The position numbers were made by a program, and so were the translations under genes. The notes beneath the pieces were generated by a model. The model saw only the letters and a list, made by a program, of their open reading frames with translations, was not told the DNA's origin and ran no database searches. Shown here piece after piece: positions 8,427 to 17,493 of a stretch of 64,000 nt of DNA. Numbering within the stretch: position 1 is the stretch's first letter; each line of letters begins with the position of its first letter. Origin of the DNA: JAFKFH01 sp017307375 (GTDB lineage: Bacteria > Pseudomonadota > Alphaproteobacteria > Ferrovibrionales > Ferrovibrionaceae); NCBI GenBank assembly GCA_965229335.1, contig OZ245874.1:2914001-2978000 (forward strand), read 5' to 3'.

Positions 8427-9325
8427 TCCGCAGCCTTGCTTTGCCGATCCTGTTCGGCCTTGCCGGTCTCGTCCTGCCGTTCACCGGCTCCAGCTACCTG
8501 ATGGGTGTCGGCTTCGCCCTATGCTGCTCGATCGCCCTGGTGCAGAGCTGGACGGTGCTGTCGGCGATGACCGGCTATGTCTCGCTCGGCCATGCCGTCT
8601 TCTACGGCCTCGGCGCCTATGTCGTCGCGCTGTCCTGGGGCGCGCTGCCGATGCCGGTCGGCCTGCTGCTGGCCGGGGGCGTCGCCGGCGTGTTCGCGCT
8701 GCTGGTCGGCATGCCGGTGCTGCGCGTGCGCGGGCCGTATTTCGTCATCCTGACCTTCGGCCTGGCCGAACTGGTCAAGTATCTCGTCATCATCCTGGAA
8801 TCCGAGCTCGGCTCGTTCAGCCGGCTGATGTTCGGCGCACCGGATCTCGGCGTGCTCTACGCGATCGCCTTCGCGCTTGCCGCCATCGCCACCGCCGGCG
8901 CCCTTTTGATCCGCCGCTCGCGGCTGGGCCGCGGCCTGCTCGCCCTGCGCGAGAACGAGGAAGCTGCCGAGACCGTCGGCGTGCCGGTCGTGCGGTTGAA
9001 GCTGGCCGCCTTCGCCTTGTCGGCCGTGATCCCGGGCGTGGTCGGCGGGCTGGCGGCGATGCGCACGACCTATTTCGAACCGATGCAGGCCTTCGATCCG
9101 ACAGTGTCGTTCACCATCGTCACCATGGCCGTCGTCGGCGGCTCGGACGATGCGCGCGGCCCACTGCTCGGGGCGGCCTTCTTCACCATCCTGTCGGAAG
9201 TGCTGTGGGCGCGGCTGCCCCAGGTCTACATGGTGGTGCTGGGCCTTCTGCTGATCCTGTTCGTCCTGTTCATTCCGCGTGGCCTCGCCGGCATCTTCGC
9301 CGGCCGGCCGGGGAAGGCCGCATGA
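8423..9325 (+). CDS. LivM-type ABC permease
   Basis: The 300-residue membrane protein has the LivM hallmarks SAMTGYVSLGHAVFYGLGAY, LRVRGPYFVILTFGLAEL, and the cytoplasmic coupling segment RENEEAAETVGVP. It pairs with the preceding LivH. The ATG is in an ATGA overlap with livH and its own stop overlaps the start of livG, so the five transporter genes form one translational block. Confidence 0.88.
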   Translation: MIRSLALPILFGLAGLVLPFTGSSYLMGVGFALCCSIALVQSWTVLSAMTGYVSLGHAVFYGLGAYVVALSWGALPMPVGLLLAGGVAGVFALLVGMPVLRVRGPYFVILTFGLAELVKYLVIILESELGSFSRLMFGAPDLGVLYAIAFALAAIATAGALLIRRSRLGRGLLALRENEEAAETVGVPVVRLKLAAFALSAVIPGVVGGLAAMRTTYFEPMQAFDPTVSFTIVTMAVVGGSDDARGPLLGAAFFTILSEVLWARLPQVYMVVLGLLLILFVLFIPRGLAGIFAGRPGKAA

Positions 9326-10050
9326 CCGCGCTCAGCGTCGAGGGGGTGTCGAAGTCGTTCGGGGGCTTGCGTGCCCTGTCGGACGTGACCTTCACCGTTG
9401 CGGAAGGCGAGACCGTCGGCATCATGGGCGCGAACGGCGCCGGCAAGACGACGCTGTTCAGCCTGATCGCCGGCCATGGCCGCCCGACCGAGGGTGATAT
9501 CCGGCTTGGCGAACGCTCGCTGCTCGGCCTGTCGCCGGACCGCATCTGCCGCCTGGGCATCGCGCGCACGTTCCAGATCGTCAAGCCGTTCGGCGGTCTG
9601 ACCGTCCTCGACAACGTCGTCGTCGCCGCGCTCTACGGCAATGCCGACCGACCGAGCCAGCGTGACGCCGAGGCCCGCGGACTGGCGGCACTGGCCGCCG
9701 TCGGCCTCGCCGATCGCGCCGATGGCCTGGCCGAAACCCTGACGCTGTCCGGCCAGAAGCGGCTCGAAGTCGCGCGCGCCATCGCCACCGGCGCGCGCTT
9801 CCTGCTGCTCGACGAGGTGATGGCCGGGCTGACCCCGCCCGAGGTGGCCGAGATGCTGGGGCTGCTCGACGCGGTGCGGCGCCGCCATCGCCTGACGCTG
9901 ATGGTGATCGAGCATGTGATGAAGGCCCTGATGCAGTTGTCCGACCGCATCCTGGTGCTGCATCACGGCGAACTGATCGCCACCGGCGCGCCGGCCGAGA
10001 TCGCGCGCGACCCCACGGTGCTGCGCGTCTATTACGGCGAGGGTGCATGA
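9322..10050 (+). CDS. LivG-type ABC ATPase
   Basis: The 242-residue ATPase has Walker A GANGAGKTT, a Q-loop in ARTFQIVKPF, a signature region TLTLSGQKRLEVARAI, and Walker B FLLLDEVMAGLTPPE. The signature (LSGQ) and the residue after DE (Val for Pro) differ slightly from textbook ABC proteins but follow LivG habit. It powers import together with the LivF ATPase encoded next. Confidence 0.88.
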   Translation: MTALSVEGVSKSFGGLRALSDVTFTVAEGETVGIMGANGAGKTTLFSLIAGHGRPTEGDIRLGERSLLGLSPDRICRLGIARTFQIVKPFGGLTVLDNVVVAALYGNADRPSQRDAEARGLAALAAVGLADRADGLAETLTLSGQKRLEVARAIATGARFLLLDEVMAGLTPPEVAEMLGLLDAVRRRHRLTLMVIEHVMKALMQLSDRILVLHHGELIATGAPAEIARDPTVLRVYYGEGA

Positions 10051-10763
10051 CCGACGCATTGCTGACCCTGGAGAATGTCGCCGCCGGCTATGGCCAGGTA
10101 CGGATCCTGCGCGCGCTGTCTCTGTCGGTCGCGCCCGGCGCGGTGACCGCGCTGATCGGCGGCAACGGCGCCGGCAAGACGACCGTGATGCGCACCATTG
10201 CCGGTGCCATCGGCGCACAGTCCGGCAGGCTGCTGTTTGGCGGGCAGGATATCACGGCCTGGCCGGCCCATCGCCGGGTCGACGCGGGTCTGGTGCTGGT
10301 GCCGGAGGGACGGCTGGTCTTTCCGACCATGACCGTCGAGGAAAACCTGCGCCTGGGTGCCATCGCCCGGCGCGCCCGCGGTTCGGCACGCACACGACGC
10401 GACGAGATCTACGACATGTTCCCGCGCCTGCGCGAACGTCGCGACCAGCGTGCCGGGACGATGTCGGGTGGCGAGCAGCAGATGCTGGCGATCGGCCGCG
10501 GGCTGATGGCCGACCCGACGATGATCCTGCTCGACGAACCCACGCTCGGCCTCGCCCCGGTGATGGCCAACGAGATTTTCGCCATCGTCCGCGACCTGCG
10601 TTCCAGGGGGCTGACCGTGCTGATTGCCGAGCAGGACGTGCGCCAGACCCTTGCCGTGGCCGACCACGGCCATGTGGTCGAGAACGGCGACGTCGTCCTG
10701 TCCGGGCCGGGCACCTCGCTTGCAGCCGACGAGCGTGTCCGCGAAGCCTATCTCGGTCTTTGA
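10047..10763 (+). CDS. LivF-type ABC ATPase
   Basis: The 238-residue ATPase has Walker A GGNGAGKTT, MSGGEQQMLAIGRGLM as signature, and Walker B MILLDEPTLGLAP. GLVLVPEGRLVFPTMTVEENL is the typical LivF Q-loop region. It overlaps livG by ATGA and completes the importer. The next gene starts 11 bp after its stop. Confidence 0.9.
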   Translation: MTDALLTLENVAAGYGQVRILRALSLSVAPGAVTALIGGNGAGKTTVMRTIAGAIGAQSGRLLFGGQDITAWPAHRRVDAGLVLVPEGRLVFPTMTVEENLRLGAIARRARGSARTRRDEIYDMFPRLRERRDQRAGTMSGGEQQMLAIGRGLMADPTMILLDEPTLGLAPVMANEIFAIVRDLRSRGLTVLIAEQDVRQTLAVADHGHVVENGDVVLSGPGTSLAADERVREAYLGL

Positions 10764-10774
10764 AGGAGCCGTCC

Positions 10775-11572
10775 ATGGTCAAGCATATCGGTCCCGCCCC
10801 GCGGCTTGCGGTCGACGTCATGGGGACCGGCGAACTGGTCGTGTTCCTGCATGGCATCGGCGGCAACCGTACCAACTGGACCGACCAGTTGCCGGTCTTC
10901 GCGCGGCATTTCCAGGCGGTCGCCTGGGATGCCCGCGGCTATGGCGACAGCGACGACTACGATGGCCCGCTGGCCTTCGACGATTTTGCCCATGACCTGG
11001 CCCGGGTGCTCGATCATTTCGGCGCCACTCGAGCGCATCTGGTCGGCCTGTCGATGGGTGGCCGCATTTCGATGCGCTTCGCGCTGCTTTATCCGCAGCG
11101 TGTCGCCACCCTGACCCTGGTCGATACCGATCGCGGTTTCTCGACCCTGTCGGCGGAGAAGCGCGCCGAGTTCGTGGCCAGCCGCCGCGATCCGCTGCTG
11201 GCCGGCAAGGAGCCGAAGGACATCGCCGAGCGGGTTGCCCGGTCGCTGATGAGCGAGGCGGCCCCGCCGCAGGTGCTGGCCCGGCTGGTCGACAGCATCG
11301 GTGCGCTGCACAAGGATTCCTATCTGAAGTCGCTCGAGGCGACGGTCAACCAGGACCTGGTCGGCGACCTGACGGGCATCACCATGCCGACGCATTTTGT
11401 CGTCGGCGCGGAAGACCGCCTGACGCCGCCGCATCTGAGCGAGGCGATGCACCGCGACCTGTCCGGTTCCGCCCTGACGATCATTCCGGGCGCCGGCCAT
11501 CTCAGCAATATCGAGGCGCCGCAGGCGTTCAACGAGGCCGTCCTGGGCTTCCTGCTGAAGGCGGCCGGCTGA
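10775..11572 (+). CDS. Alpha/beta hydrolase, NicD/PcaD-like
   Basis: The 265-residue protein has the alpha/beta hydrolase core: FLHGIGGNRTNW at 25-36, DARGYGDSD at 52-60, nucleophile Ser93 in VGLSMGGR, a VVGAEDRLTPP acid loop and a late His in GAGHLSN. This arrangement matches NicD (N-formylmaleamate deformylase) and the related 3-oxoadipate enol-lactonase group. In a cluster led by a NicX-like enzyme, the deformylase role is the best guess. The ATG at 10775 follows GAAGGAG and lies 11 bp after livF. Confidence 0.75.
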   Translation: MVKHIGPAPRLAVDVMGTGELVVFLHGIGGNRTNWTDQLPVFARHFQAVAWDARGYGDSDDYDGPLAFDDFAHDLARVLDHFGATRAHLVGLSMGGRISMRFALLYPQRVATLTLVDTDRGFSTLSAEKRAEFVASRRDPLLAGKEPKDIAERVARSLMSEAAPPQVLARLVDSIGALHKDSYLKSLEATVNQDLVGDLTGITMPTHFVVGAEDRLTPPHLSEAMHRDLSGSALTIIPGAGHLSNIEAPQAFNEAVLGFLLKAAG

Positions 11573-11706
11573 CGTCCATGTGAAGCCGGCGTAGCTTGCC
11601 CGGCCGGTGGAGATCGCGATAATGGCGGGGATCTAGGCCTTTCGGAGGATGGGCAGCCGTTCATCGCCGCATCCGGATCCAGCCGGCCAGCCTGGGAGGG
11701 CAAGCG

Positions 11707-12174
11707 ATGACCGCCTACAGTTTCTCGGTCAACGGCATGATGCGGACGGTCGAGGCCGAGGCCGAGATGCCGCTGCTCTATGCGCTTCGCAACAATCTCG
11801 GATTGACTGCCGCCAAGTTCGGTTGCGGCCTTGGCCAGTGCGGCGCCTGCACCGTCATCGTCGACGGCCAGGCGGTGCGGTCCTGCTCGACGCCGATATC
11901 GGCGGTCGAAGGGACCAAGGTCACGACGCTCGAAGGCCTCGGCACGTCTGAAAAGCCGCATCCTGTCCAGGCCGCGTTCATCGCCGAGCAGGCGGCGCAG
12001 TGCGGCTATTGCATCAACGGCATGGTGATGACGTCGGTCGCGCTGCTCGCGCGGACGCCGTCGCCGGATCTGGACCAGATCAAGGAGGCGCTGGCGGGCA
12101 ATCTCTGTCGCTGCGGCACGCATCAGCGGATCCTGCAGGCGGTAAGCCGCGCCGCGGGGAGGACCGCGCCATGA
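11707..12174 (+). CDS. Two-subunit Mo hydroxylase, [2Fe-2S] subunit (IorA/NicA type)
   Basis: The 155-residue protein has the plant-type cluster motif GCGLGQCGACTV, RSCSTP with the fourth Cys, and the second-cluster motifs QCGYCINGM and NLCRCGTH. The CINGM and RCGTH variants are typical of the IorA/NicA branch that partners a two-domain Mo subunit with no FAD subunit, unlike the CoxMSL type upstream. A GGGAGG site precedes the ATG. A 134-bp gap (11573-11706) separates it from the hydrolase; no clear promoter or terminator is seen there. Confidence 0.88.
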   Translation: MTAYSFSVNGMMRTVEAEAEMPLLYALRNNLGLTAAKFGCGLGQCGACTVIVDGQAVRSCSTPISAVEGTKVTTLEGLGTSEKPHPVQAAFIAEQAAQCGYCINGMVMTSVALLARTPSPDLDQIKEALAGNLCRCGTHQRILQAVSRAAGRTAP

Positions 12175-14339
12175 TCTCGCGCCGTTCCCTGCTGCAGGCT
12201 GGCGGCGCGCTGGTCGTGGCCCTGTCGGCGCCGGCGGCCGCTCAGGTGCTGGCCGACGGCGACAAGGCGCTCGGCAAGCCCCTGGCCCTCACCGAGCTGG
12301 ACAGTTTCCTGGCGATCCATGCCGACGGGACGGCGACGCTCTATTCCGGCAAGGTCGACCTCGGCACCGGGCTGCGCATCGCCTATCGCCAGATCGCGGC
12401 CGAGGAGCTGGGGCTGGCGCCCGACCGCATCCGGCTGATCGAAGGCGACACCGCGCTGACGCCGAACCAGGGCCCGACCGCCGGTTCGACCGGCATTGCC
12501 CGCGGCGGCATCGAGATCCGCCAGGCCGCGGCCACGGCGCGCGCGGCGCTGATCGGCATGGCGGCCGAGAAGCTGGCCCGGCCGGCAGCGGAACTGGAAG
12601 CTGTCGATGGCGAGGTTCGCCCCGTCGGCGGCGGCACGGGGATCGGTTTCGGGGCGCTGCTCGGCGACCGGCGCTTCGGACTGAAGGTCGATCCTAAGGC
12701 GCCGGTCAGGGCTGTCACCGACTATCGTCTGGTCGGCAGGTCGCTGGCCCGGCCCGACGTGCCGGCCAAGGTGACCGGCCGTCATCCCTATGTGCACGAT
12801 TTCGTGCTGCCCGGCATGCTGCATGCCCGCGTCGTGCACCCGCCGGCGATCGGGGCCGGCCTGCTGGCGGTCGACGAGGCCACGGCCGGCGGGGCGCGCA
12901 TCGTCCGCATCAAGGACTTCCTGGCCCTGGTGGCCGAGGACGAATGGACGGTGGTCAAGGCGCTGGGCACGCTGAAGGCGACCTGGTCGGACAGCCGGAC
13001 CCTGACCGGCCACGAGACGGTGCCCGAGGCGATGCGGGCCGGTCCCTTCGAAGGCGACGAGGTGGTGGTCCGGAAGGGCGATCCCGGCCCGGTTCTGGCC
13101 GGCGCCAAGGTCCTGACCGGCACGTTCTATTGGCCGATGCAGACCCACGGTTCGATGGGGCCGTCCTGTGCAGTGGCCGATGTGACGCCGGAGAGGGCGA
13201 CGATCTGGTCGGCGTCGCAATCGACCCATCGCTTCCGCGAGACCTGCGCCCGCGTCCTCGGCCTGCCGGTCCAGGCCGTGCGGGTGATCTATCTCGACGG
13301 GGCCGGCTGCTACGGCATGAACGGCCATGACGATGCGGCCGCCGATGCCGCCCTGATCTCGCGCGCCGTCGGCCGTCCGGTGCGGGTCCAGTGGACGCGG
13401 CAGGATGAACACGGCTGGGATCCGAAGGGGCCGCCGCAATTGCTGTCGCTGACCGCGGCGCTGGACGACCGCGGCAACATCGGGGCCTGGCGGACCGAGA
13501 TGTGGCTGCCCAAAGCCACCGCCAACCTGCCGAACATTCCGCTGATCGGGCCGCAGGCTGCGGGCATCGTGCAGACGCCCGGCCTGTCGACCGGGCTGAT
13601 CAGCCAGAATGCCTCGCCGCCCTATGCCTGCCCGCATGTCGAGGTGCAGGTCCATTGGTTGAAGGATGCGCCGTTGCGGCCGTCCAACATCCGTGCCCCG
13701 GGCAAGATCGCCAACAGCTTCGCGGTCGAAAGCTTCGTCGACGAACTGGCCGCCGCGGCGGGGCGCGATGCCGTCGAGTTCCGCCTGGCCGGGTTGAGCG
13801 ATCCGCGGGGCATCGAGGTGCTGAAGCGCGCCGCCCGGCTGATGGACTGGCAGTCGCGGCCGTCGCCCGGACCGGGCGGTGTCGGGCGCGGCATGGCCTA
13901 TGTCCATTACAAGTTCAACGAGACCTACGTGGCGATCGGCATGGAGGTCGCGGTCGACCGGGCGAGCGGCGCGGTCAAGGTGCAGCGCATCGCCTGCGCC
14001 CACGATTGCGGGTTGATGATCAACCCCGATGCGGTGCGCGCCCAGGTCGAGGGCAATATCCTGCAGACGCTGAGCCGCAGCTTGTTCGAGGAAGTCACCT
14101 TCGACCGATCCCGGGTGACCAGCCTGGACTGGTCGAGCTATCCGATCCTGACCTTCCCCGACGTGCCGAAACTGCTGATCGACCTCGTCGACCGGCCGAA
14201 CGATCCACCGCTGGGCGCTGGCGAGGCCGCCGCCGCCCCGGTCGGCGCGGCGCTGGCCAACGCGATCTTCGATGCGGTCGGCGTGCGGTTGCGCAGCGTG
14301 CCGCTGACCGCCGAACGGCTGAAGGCGGCGATGGGCTGA
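12171..14339 (+). CDS. Two-subunit Mo hydroxylase, large subunit with Tat signal (IorB/NicB type)
   Basis: The 722-residue protein starts MISRRSLLQAGGALVVALSA, a twin-arginine signal (SRRSLLQ), so the folded holoenzyme should be exported. LTELDSFLAIHADGTATLYSGKVDLGTG opens the mature part, as in isoquinoline 1-oxidoreductase beta subunits. RPSNIRAPGKIANSF and the catalytic Glu685 in LGAGEAA are present. Pseudomonas NicB has C-terminal cytochrome c domains; these are absent here, and no CxxCH is seen, so a separate electron acceptor is needed. ATGA coupling ties it to the 2Fe-2S subunit, which lacks a signal and presumably travels with it. Confidence 0.85.
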   Translation: MISRRSLLQAGGALVVALSAPAAAQVLADGDKALGKPLALTELDSFLAIHADGTATLYSGKVDLGTGLRIAYRQIAAEELGLAPDRIRLIEGDTALTPNQGPTAGSTGIARGGIEIRQAAATARAALIGMAAEKLARPAAELEAVDGEVRPVGGGTGIGFGALLGDRRFGLKVDPKAPVRAVTDYRLVGRSLARPDVPAKVTGRHPYVHDFVLPGMLHARVVHPPAIGAGLLAVDEATAGGARIVRIKDFLALVAEDEWTVVKALGTLKATWSDSRTLTGHETVPEAMRAGPFEGDEVVVRKGDPGPVLAGAKVLTGTFYWPMQTHGSMGPSCAVADVTPERATIWSASQSTHRFRETCARVLGLPVQAVRVIYLDGAGCYGMNGHDDAAADAALISRAVGRPVRVQWTRQDEHGWDPKGPPQLLSLTAALDDRGNIGAWRTEMWLPKATANLPNIPLIGPQAAGIVQTPGLSTGLISQNASPPYACPHVEVQVHWLKDAPLRPSNIRAPGKIANSFAVESFVDELAAAAGRDAVEFRLAGLSDPRGIEVLKRAARLMDWQSRPSPGPGGVGRGMAYVHYKFNETYVAIGMEVAVDRASGAVKVQRIACAHDCGLMINPDAVRAQVEGNILQTLSRSLFEEVTFDRSRVTSLDWSSYPILTFPDVPKLLIDLVDRPNDPPLGAGEAAAAPVGAALANAIFDAVGVRLRSVPLTAERLKAAMG

Positions 14340-14364
14340 TGATGGGCTAGCCGTAAGGCTTAGG

Positions 14365-14409
14365 AAGCTGCCGTTTGTTACCGATATGAAACAAGGCAGG
14401 GCAGCTTTT
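14365..14409 (+). terminator. Probable terminator after the IorB-type gene
   Basis: AAGCTGCC (14365-14372) pairs perfectly with GGCAGCTT (14400-14407), with a weaker inner TTGTT/AACAA pairing, and the 3' arm runs into TTTT. It lies 26 bp after the stop and likely separates the hydroxylase genes from frmA. The loop is long, so strength is uncertain. Confidence 0.5.
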
Positions 14410-14518
14410 CCGGGCCGCAGCTTTTTGGATGGGAACCGGTCGCATTCATGATTGTCGGAGGGGCCCCCAGGGTGGTAACGACGACCATCTGATATCCCAG
14501 GGACATGGAGGCTTCGGC

Positions 14519-15628
<1,110 letters not shown>

Positions 15629-15630
15629 CG

Positions 15631-16473
15631 ATGAACCTCGTCACCCGCAGTCGGCAGCGCTGCTTCGGCGGCTGGATGGGTTTCTACACCCATCCGTCCG
15701 CCGTCACGGGCTGCGACATGAAGTTCTCGGTCTATCTGCCGCCGCAGGCCGAGGACGACGCGGTGCCGGCCCTGTACTATCTGGCCGGGCTGACCTGCAC
15801 CGAAGAAACCTTCATGATCAAGGCGGGCGCCCAGCGCCTGGCGGCCGAGCATGGCATCGCGCTGGTCGCCTGCGATACCAGCCCGCGCGGCATCGGCAAT
15901 CCGGGCGAGGACGACGACTGGGATTTCGGGACCGGCGCCGGCTTCTACCTCGACGCCACCAACGCGCCCTGGTCGGCCAACTACCGCATGGGCTCCTACG
16001 TCAACGACGAATTGCCCAAGCTGGTCGAGGCGCTGTTCCCGGTCGTGTCCGGGCGGCGCGGCATCTTCGGCCATTCGATGGGCGGCCACGGCGCGCTGGT
16101 GTCGGCGCTGCGCCATCCGGCCGACTGGGCCTCGGTCTCGGCCTTCGCGCCGATTGCCAACCCGGTCGCCGTGCCCTGGGGGCAAAAGGCGTTCACGCAT
16201 TATCTGGGTCCCGACCAGGCGGCCTGGGCCGAATGGGATGCGTCGCTGCTGATGCGCAAGGCCGCCTATGCCGGCCCGATCCTGGTCGACCAGGGCGAGG
16301 ATGACCAGTTTCTGGCCGGCCAGTTGCACCCGGATGCGCTGGCCGAGGCGGCTGCCGCATCGGGACAGATGCTGACCTTGCGGCGGCATGCCGGCTATGA
16401 CCACAGCTACTGGTTCATCCAGACCTTCATGGCCGACCACATCGCCCACCACGCGGCCATCCTCAAGGGCTGA
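15631..16473 (+). CDS. frmB: S-formylglutathione hydrolase
   Basis: The 280-residue esterase-D-type enzyme splits S-formylglutathione to formate and glutathione. It has YYLAGLTCTEE with the conserved Cys56, the DTSPRG and GAGFYLDAT stretches, nucleophile Ser149 in GHSMGGHGA, the acid in DQGEDDQFL, and His in GYDHSYWF. The length is the family norm. It follows frmA by 2 bp and its 3' end overlaps the convergent LysR gene by 11 bp. Confidence 0.93.
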   Translation: MNLVTRSRQRCFGGWMGFYTHPSAVTGCDMKFSVYLPPQAEDDAVPALYYLAGLTCTEETFMIKAGAQRLAAEHGIALVACDTSPRGIGNPGEDDDWDFGTGAGFYLDATNAPWSANYRMGSYVNDELPKLVEALFPVVSGRRGIFGHSMGGHGALVSALRHPADWASVSAFAPIANPVAVPWGQKAFTHYLGPDQAAWAEWDASLLMRKAAYAGPILVDQGEDDQFLAGQLHPDALAEAAAASGQMLTLRRHAGYDHSYWFIQTFMADHIAHHAAILKG

Positions 16474-17377
16474 TCGCGGCGTCGGTCCGTTCGGCGAGGG
16501 TCAGGAATGCCGCGGCCTCCGGCGACGGCGGGCGGTCGCGGCGCCAGACCAGTCCCGGCATCGAATGCAACCAGGGGGTGTCGATCGGCAGGACGCGGAG
16601 GCCCGCCGCCTCGCCGGTCAGCATCGAGATATGCGCGAAGGCGATGGCGTCGGTACGCAGAACAAGGCCGGTCACGACGGCCCAGCTGTCGGTCTCGAAA
16701 TGCGGGACGAACTGGGCGCTGGCATGGTCGAGCCGGCCAAGCGCGCTGCCATCAGGAAAATGGGCAAAGACCCGCGCCGGCAGGCGCGGGCCAGCAAGCG
16801 GGTAGCGCGCGACCACGTCGAGGCCGGGTTCGGATATCGCCGCCAGCGGATGGTCCGGCCGGACGACCAGGCGGCCGGCACGTGGCTGCAGCCCGCGAAG
16901 TTCATAGAGATCTGCCGAGGGAGAGCCGATCGGTTCGCCGACGAACAGATCGATCGTGCGTGCGGCCAGCGCGTCTTCGGCCTGGCGCCAGCCACAGGCC
17001 ATCAGGCGCAGGGCGACGCCGGGATGGGCGGCGGCGAAGGCGGCGGCAACCGCCGGTATCGTCGGCCGGTAGCCGTAGACGCCGAACCCGACCGCTAGCC
17101 TCCCCGTCTCCAGCCCCTGGCGGCGGCGCAGGTCACGTTCCAGCGCTTCCGCGCGGGCGACCAGGTCGGCCCCCTCCTTCAGCAGGGCGAGGCCGAAGGC
17201 CGTGGGTGTGACCGTGCGGGCGGCCCGGTCGAACACCGCCGCCCCCAGGCGGCGTTCCAGTTCGCGGATGCTCTGGCTCAGCGACGGCTGCGACATGTTC
17301 AGGGCTTCGGCCGCGCGGCTGAAGCTGCCGGTTTCGGCCAGTACCATCGCCTGGCGCAGGCGTTTGAGGTCGATCAT
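16463..17377 (-). CDS. LysR family regulator
   Basis: The 304-residue protein begins MIDLKRLRQAMVLAETGSFS and has the LysR winged helix (RAAEALNMSQPSLSQSIREL, about 21-40), then a periplasmic-binding-like effector domain. An upstream in-frame start (17407) would add ten residues that do not fit the family, so 17377 is chosen. It is convergent with frmB, so it need not regulate frmAB. Its upstream side faces the secreted-protein gene at 17494, with 116 bp between the divergent starts. Confidence 0.88.
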   Translation of the reverse strand: MIDLKRLRQAMVLAETGSFSRAAEALNMSQPSLSQSIRELERRLGAAVFDRAARTVTPTAFGLALLKEGADLVARAEALERDLRRRQGLETGRLAVGFGVYGYRPTIPAVAAAFAAAHPGVALRLMACGWRQAEDALAARTIDLFVGEPIGSPSADLYELRGLQPRAGRLVVRPDHPLAAISEPGLDVVARYPLAGPRLPARVFAHFPDGSALGRLDHASAQFVPHFETDSWAVVTGLVLRTDAIAFAHISMLTGEAAGLRVLPIDTPWLHSMPGLVWRRDRPPSPEAAAFLTLAERTDAAISP

Positions 17378-17493
17378 CGGACTATGCCGGCATAGTGGCT
17401 TCACCAATAGCCGTATAAAAATCTTCGATTTGATAACCGCAGGTCAATTGGCAATTCTTATGAAAAGCCAGTTTGGGCGGGGAGAATGCGTTG

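Noticed and set aside
12123..14003. 626-codon open frame on the minus strand
   Set aside because: Shadow of the IorB-type gene, with no recognisable domain.
11707..14339. Complete NicAB nicotinate dehydrogenase
   Set aside because: The large subunit is 722 residues and has no cytochrome c (CxxCH) extension; nicotinate specificity cannot be claimed.
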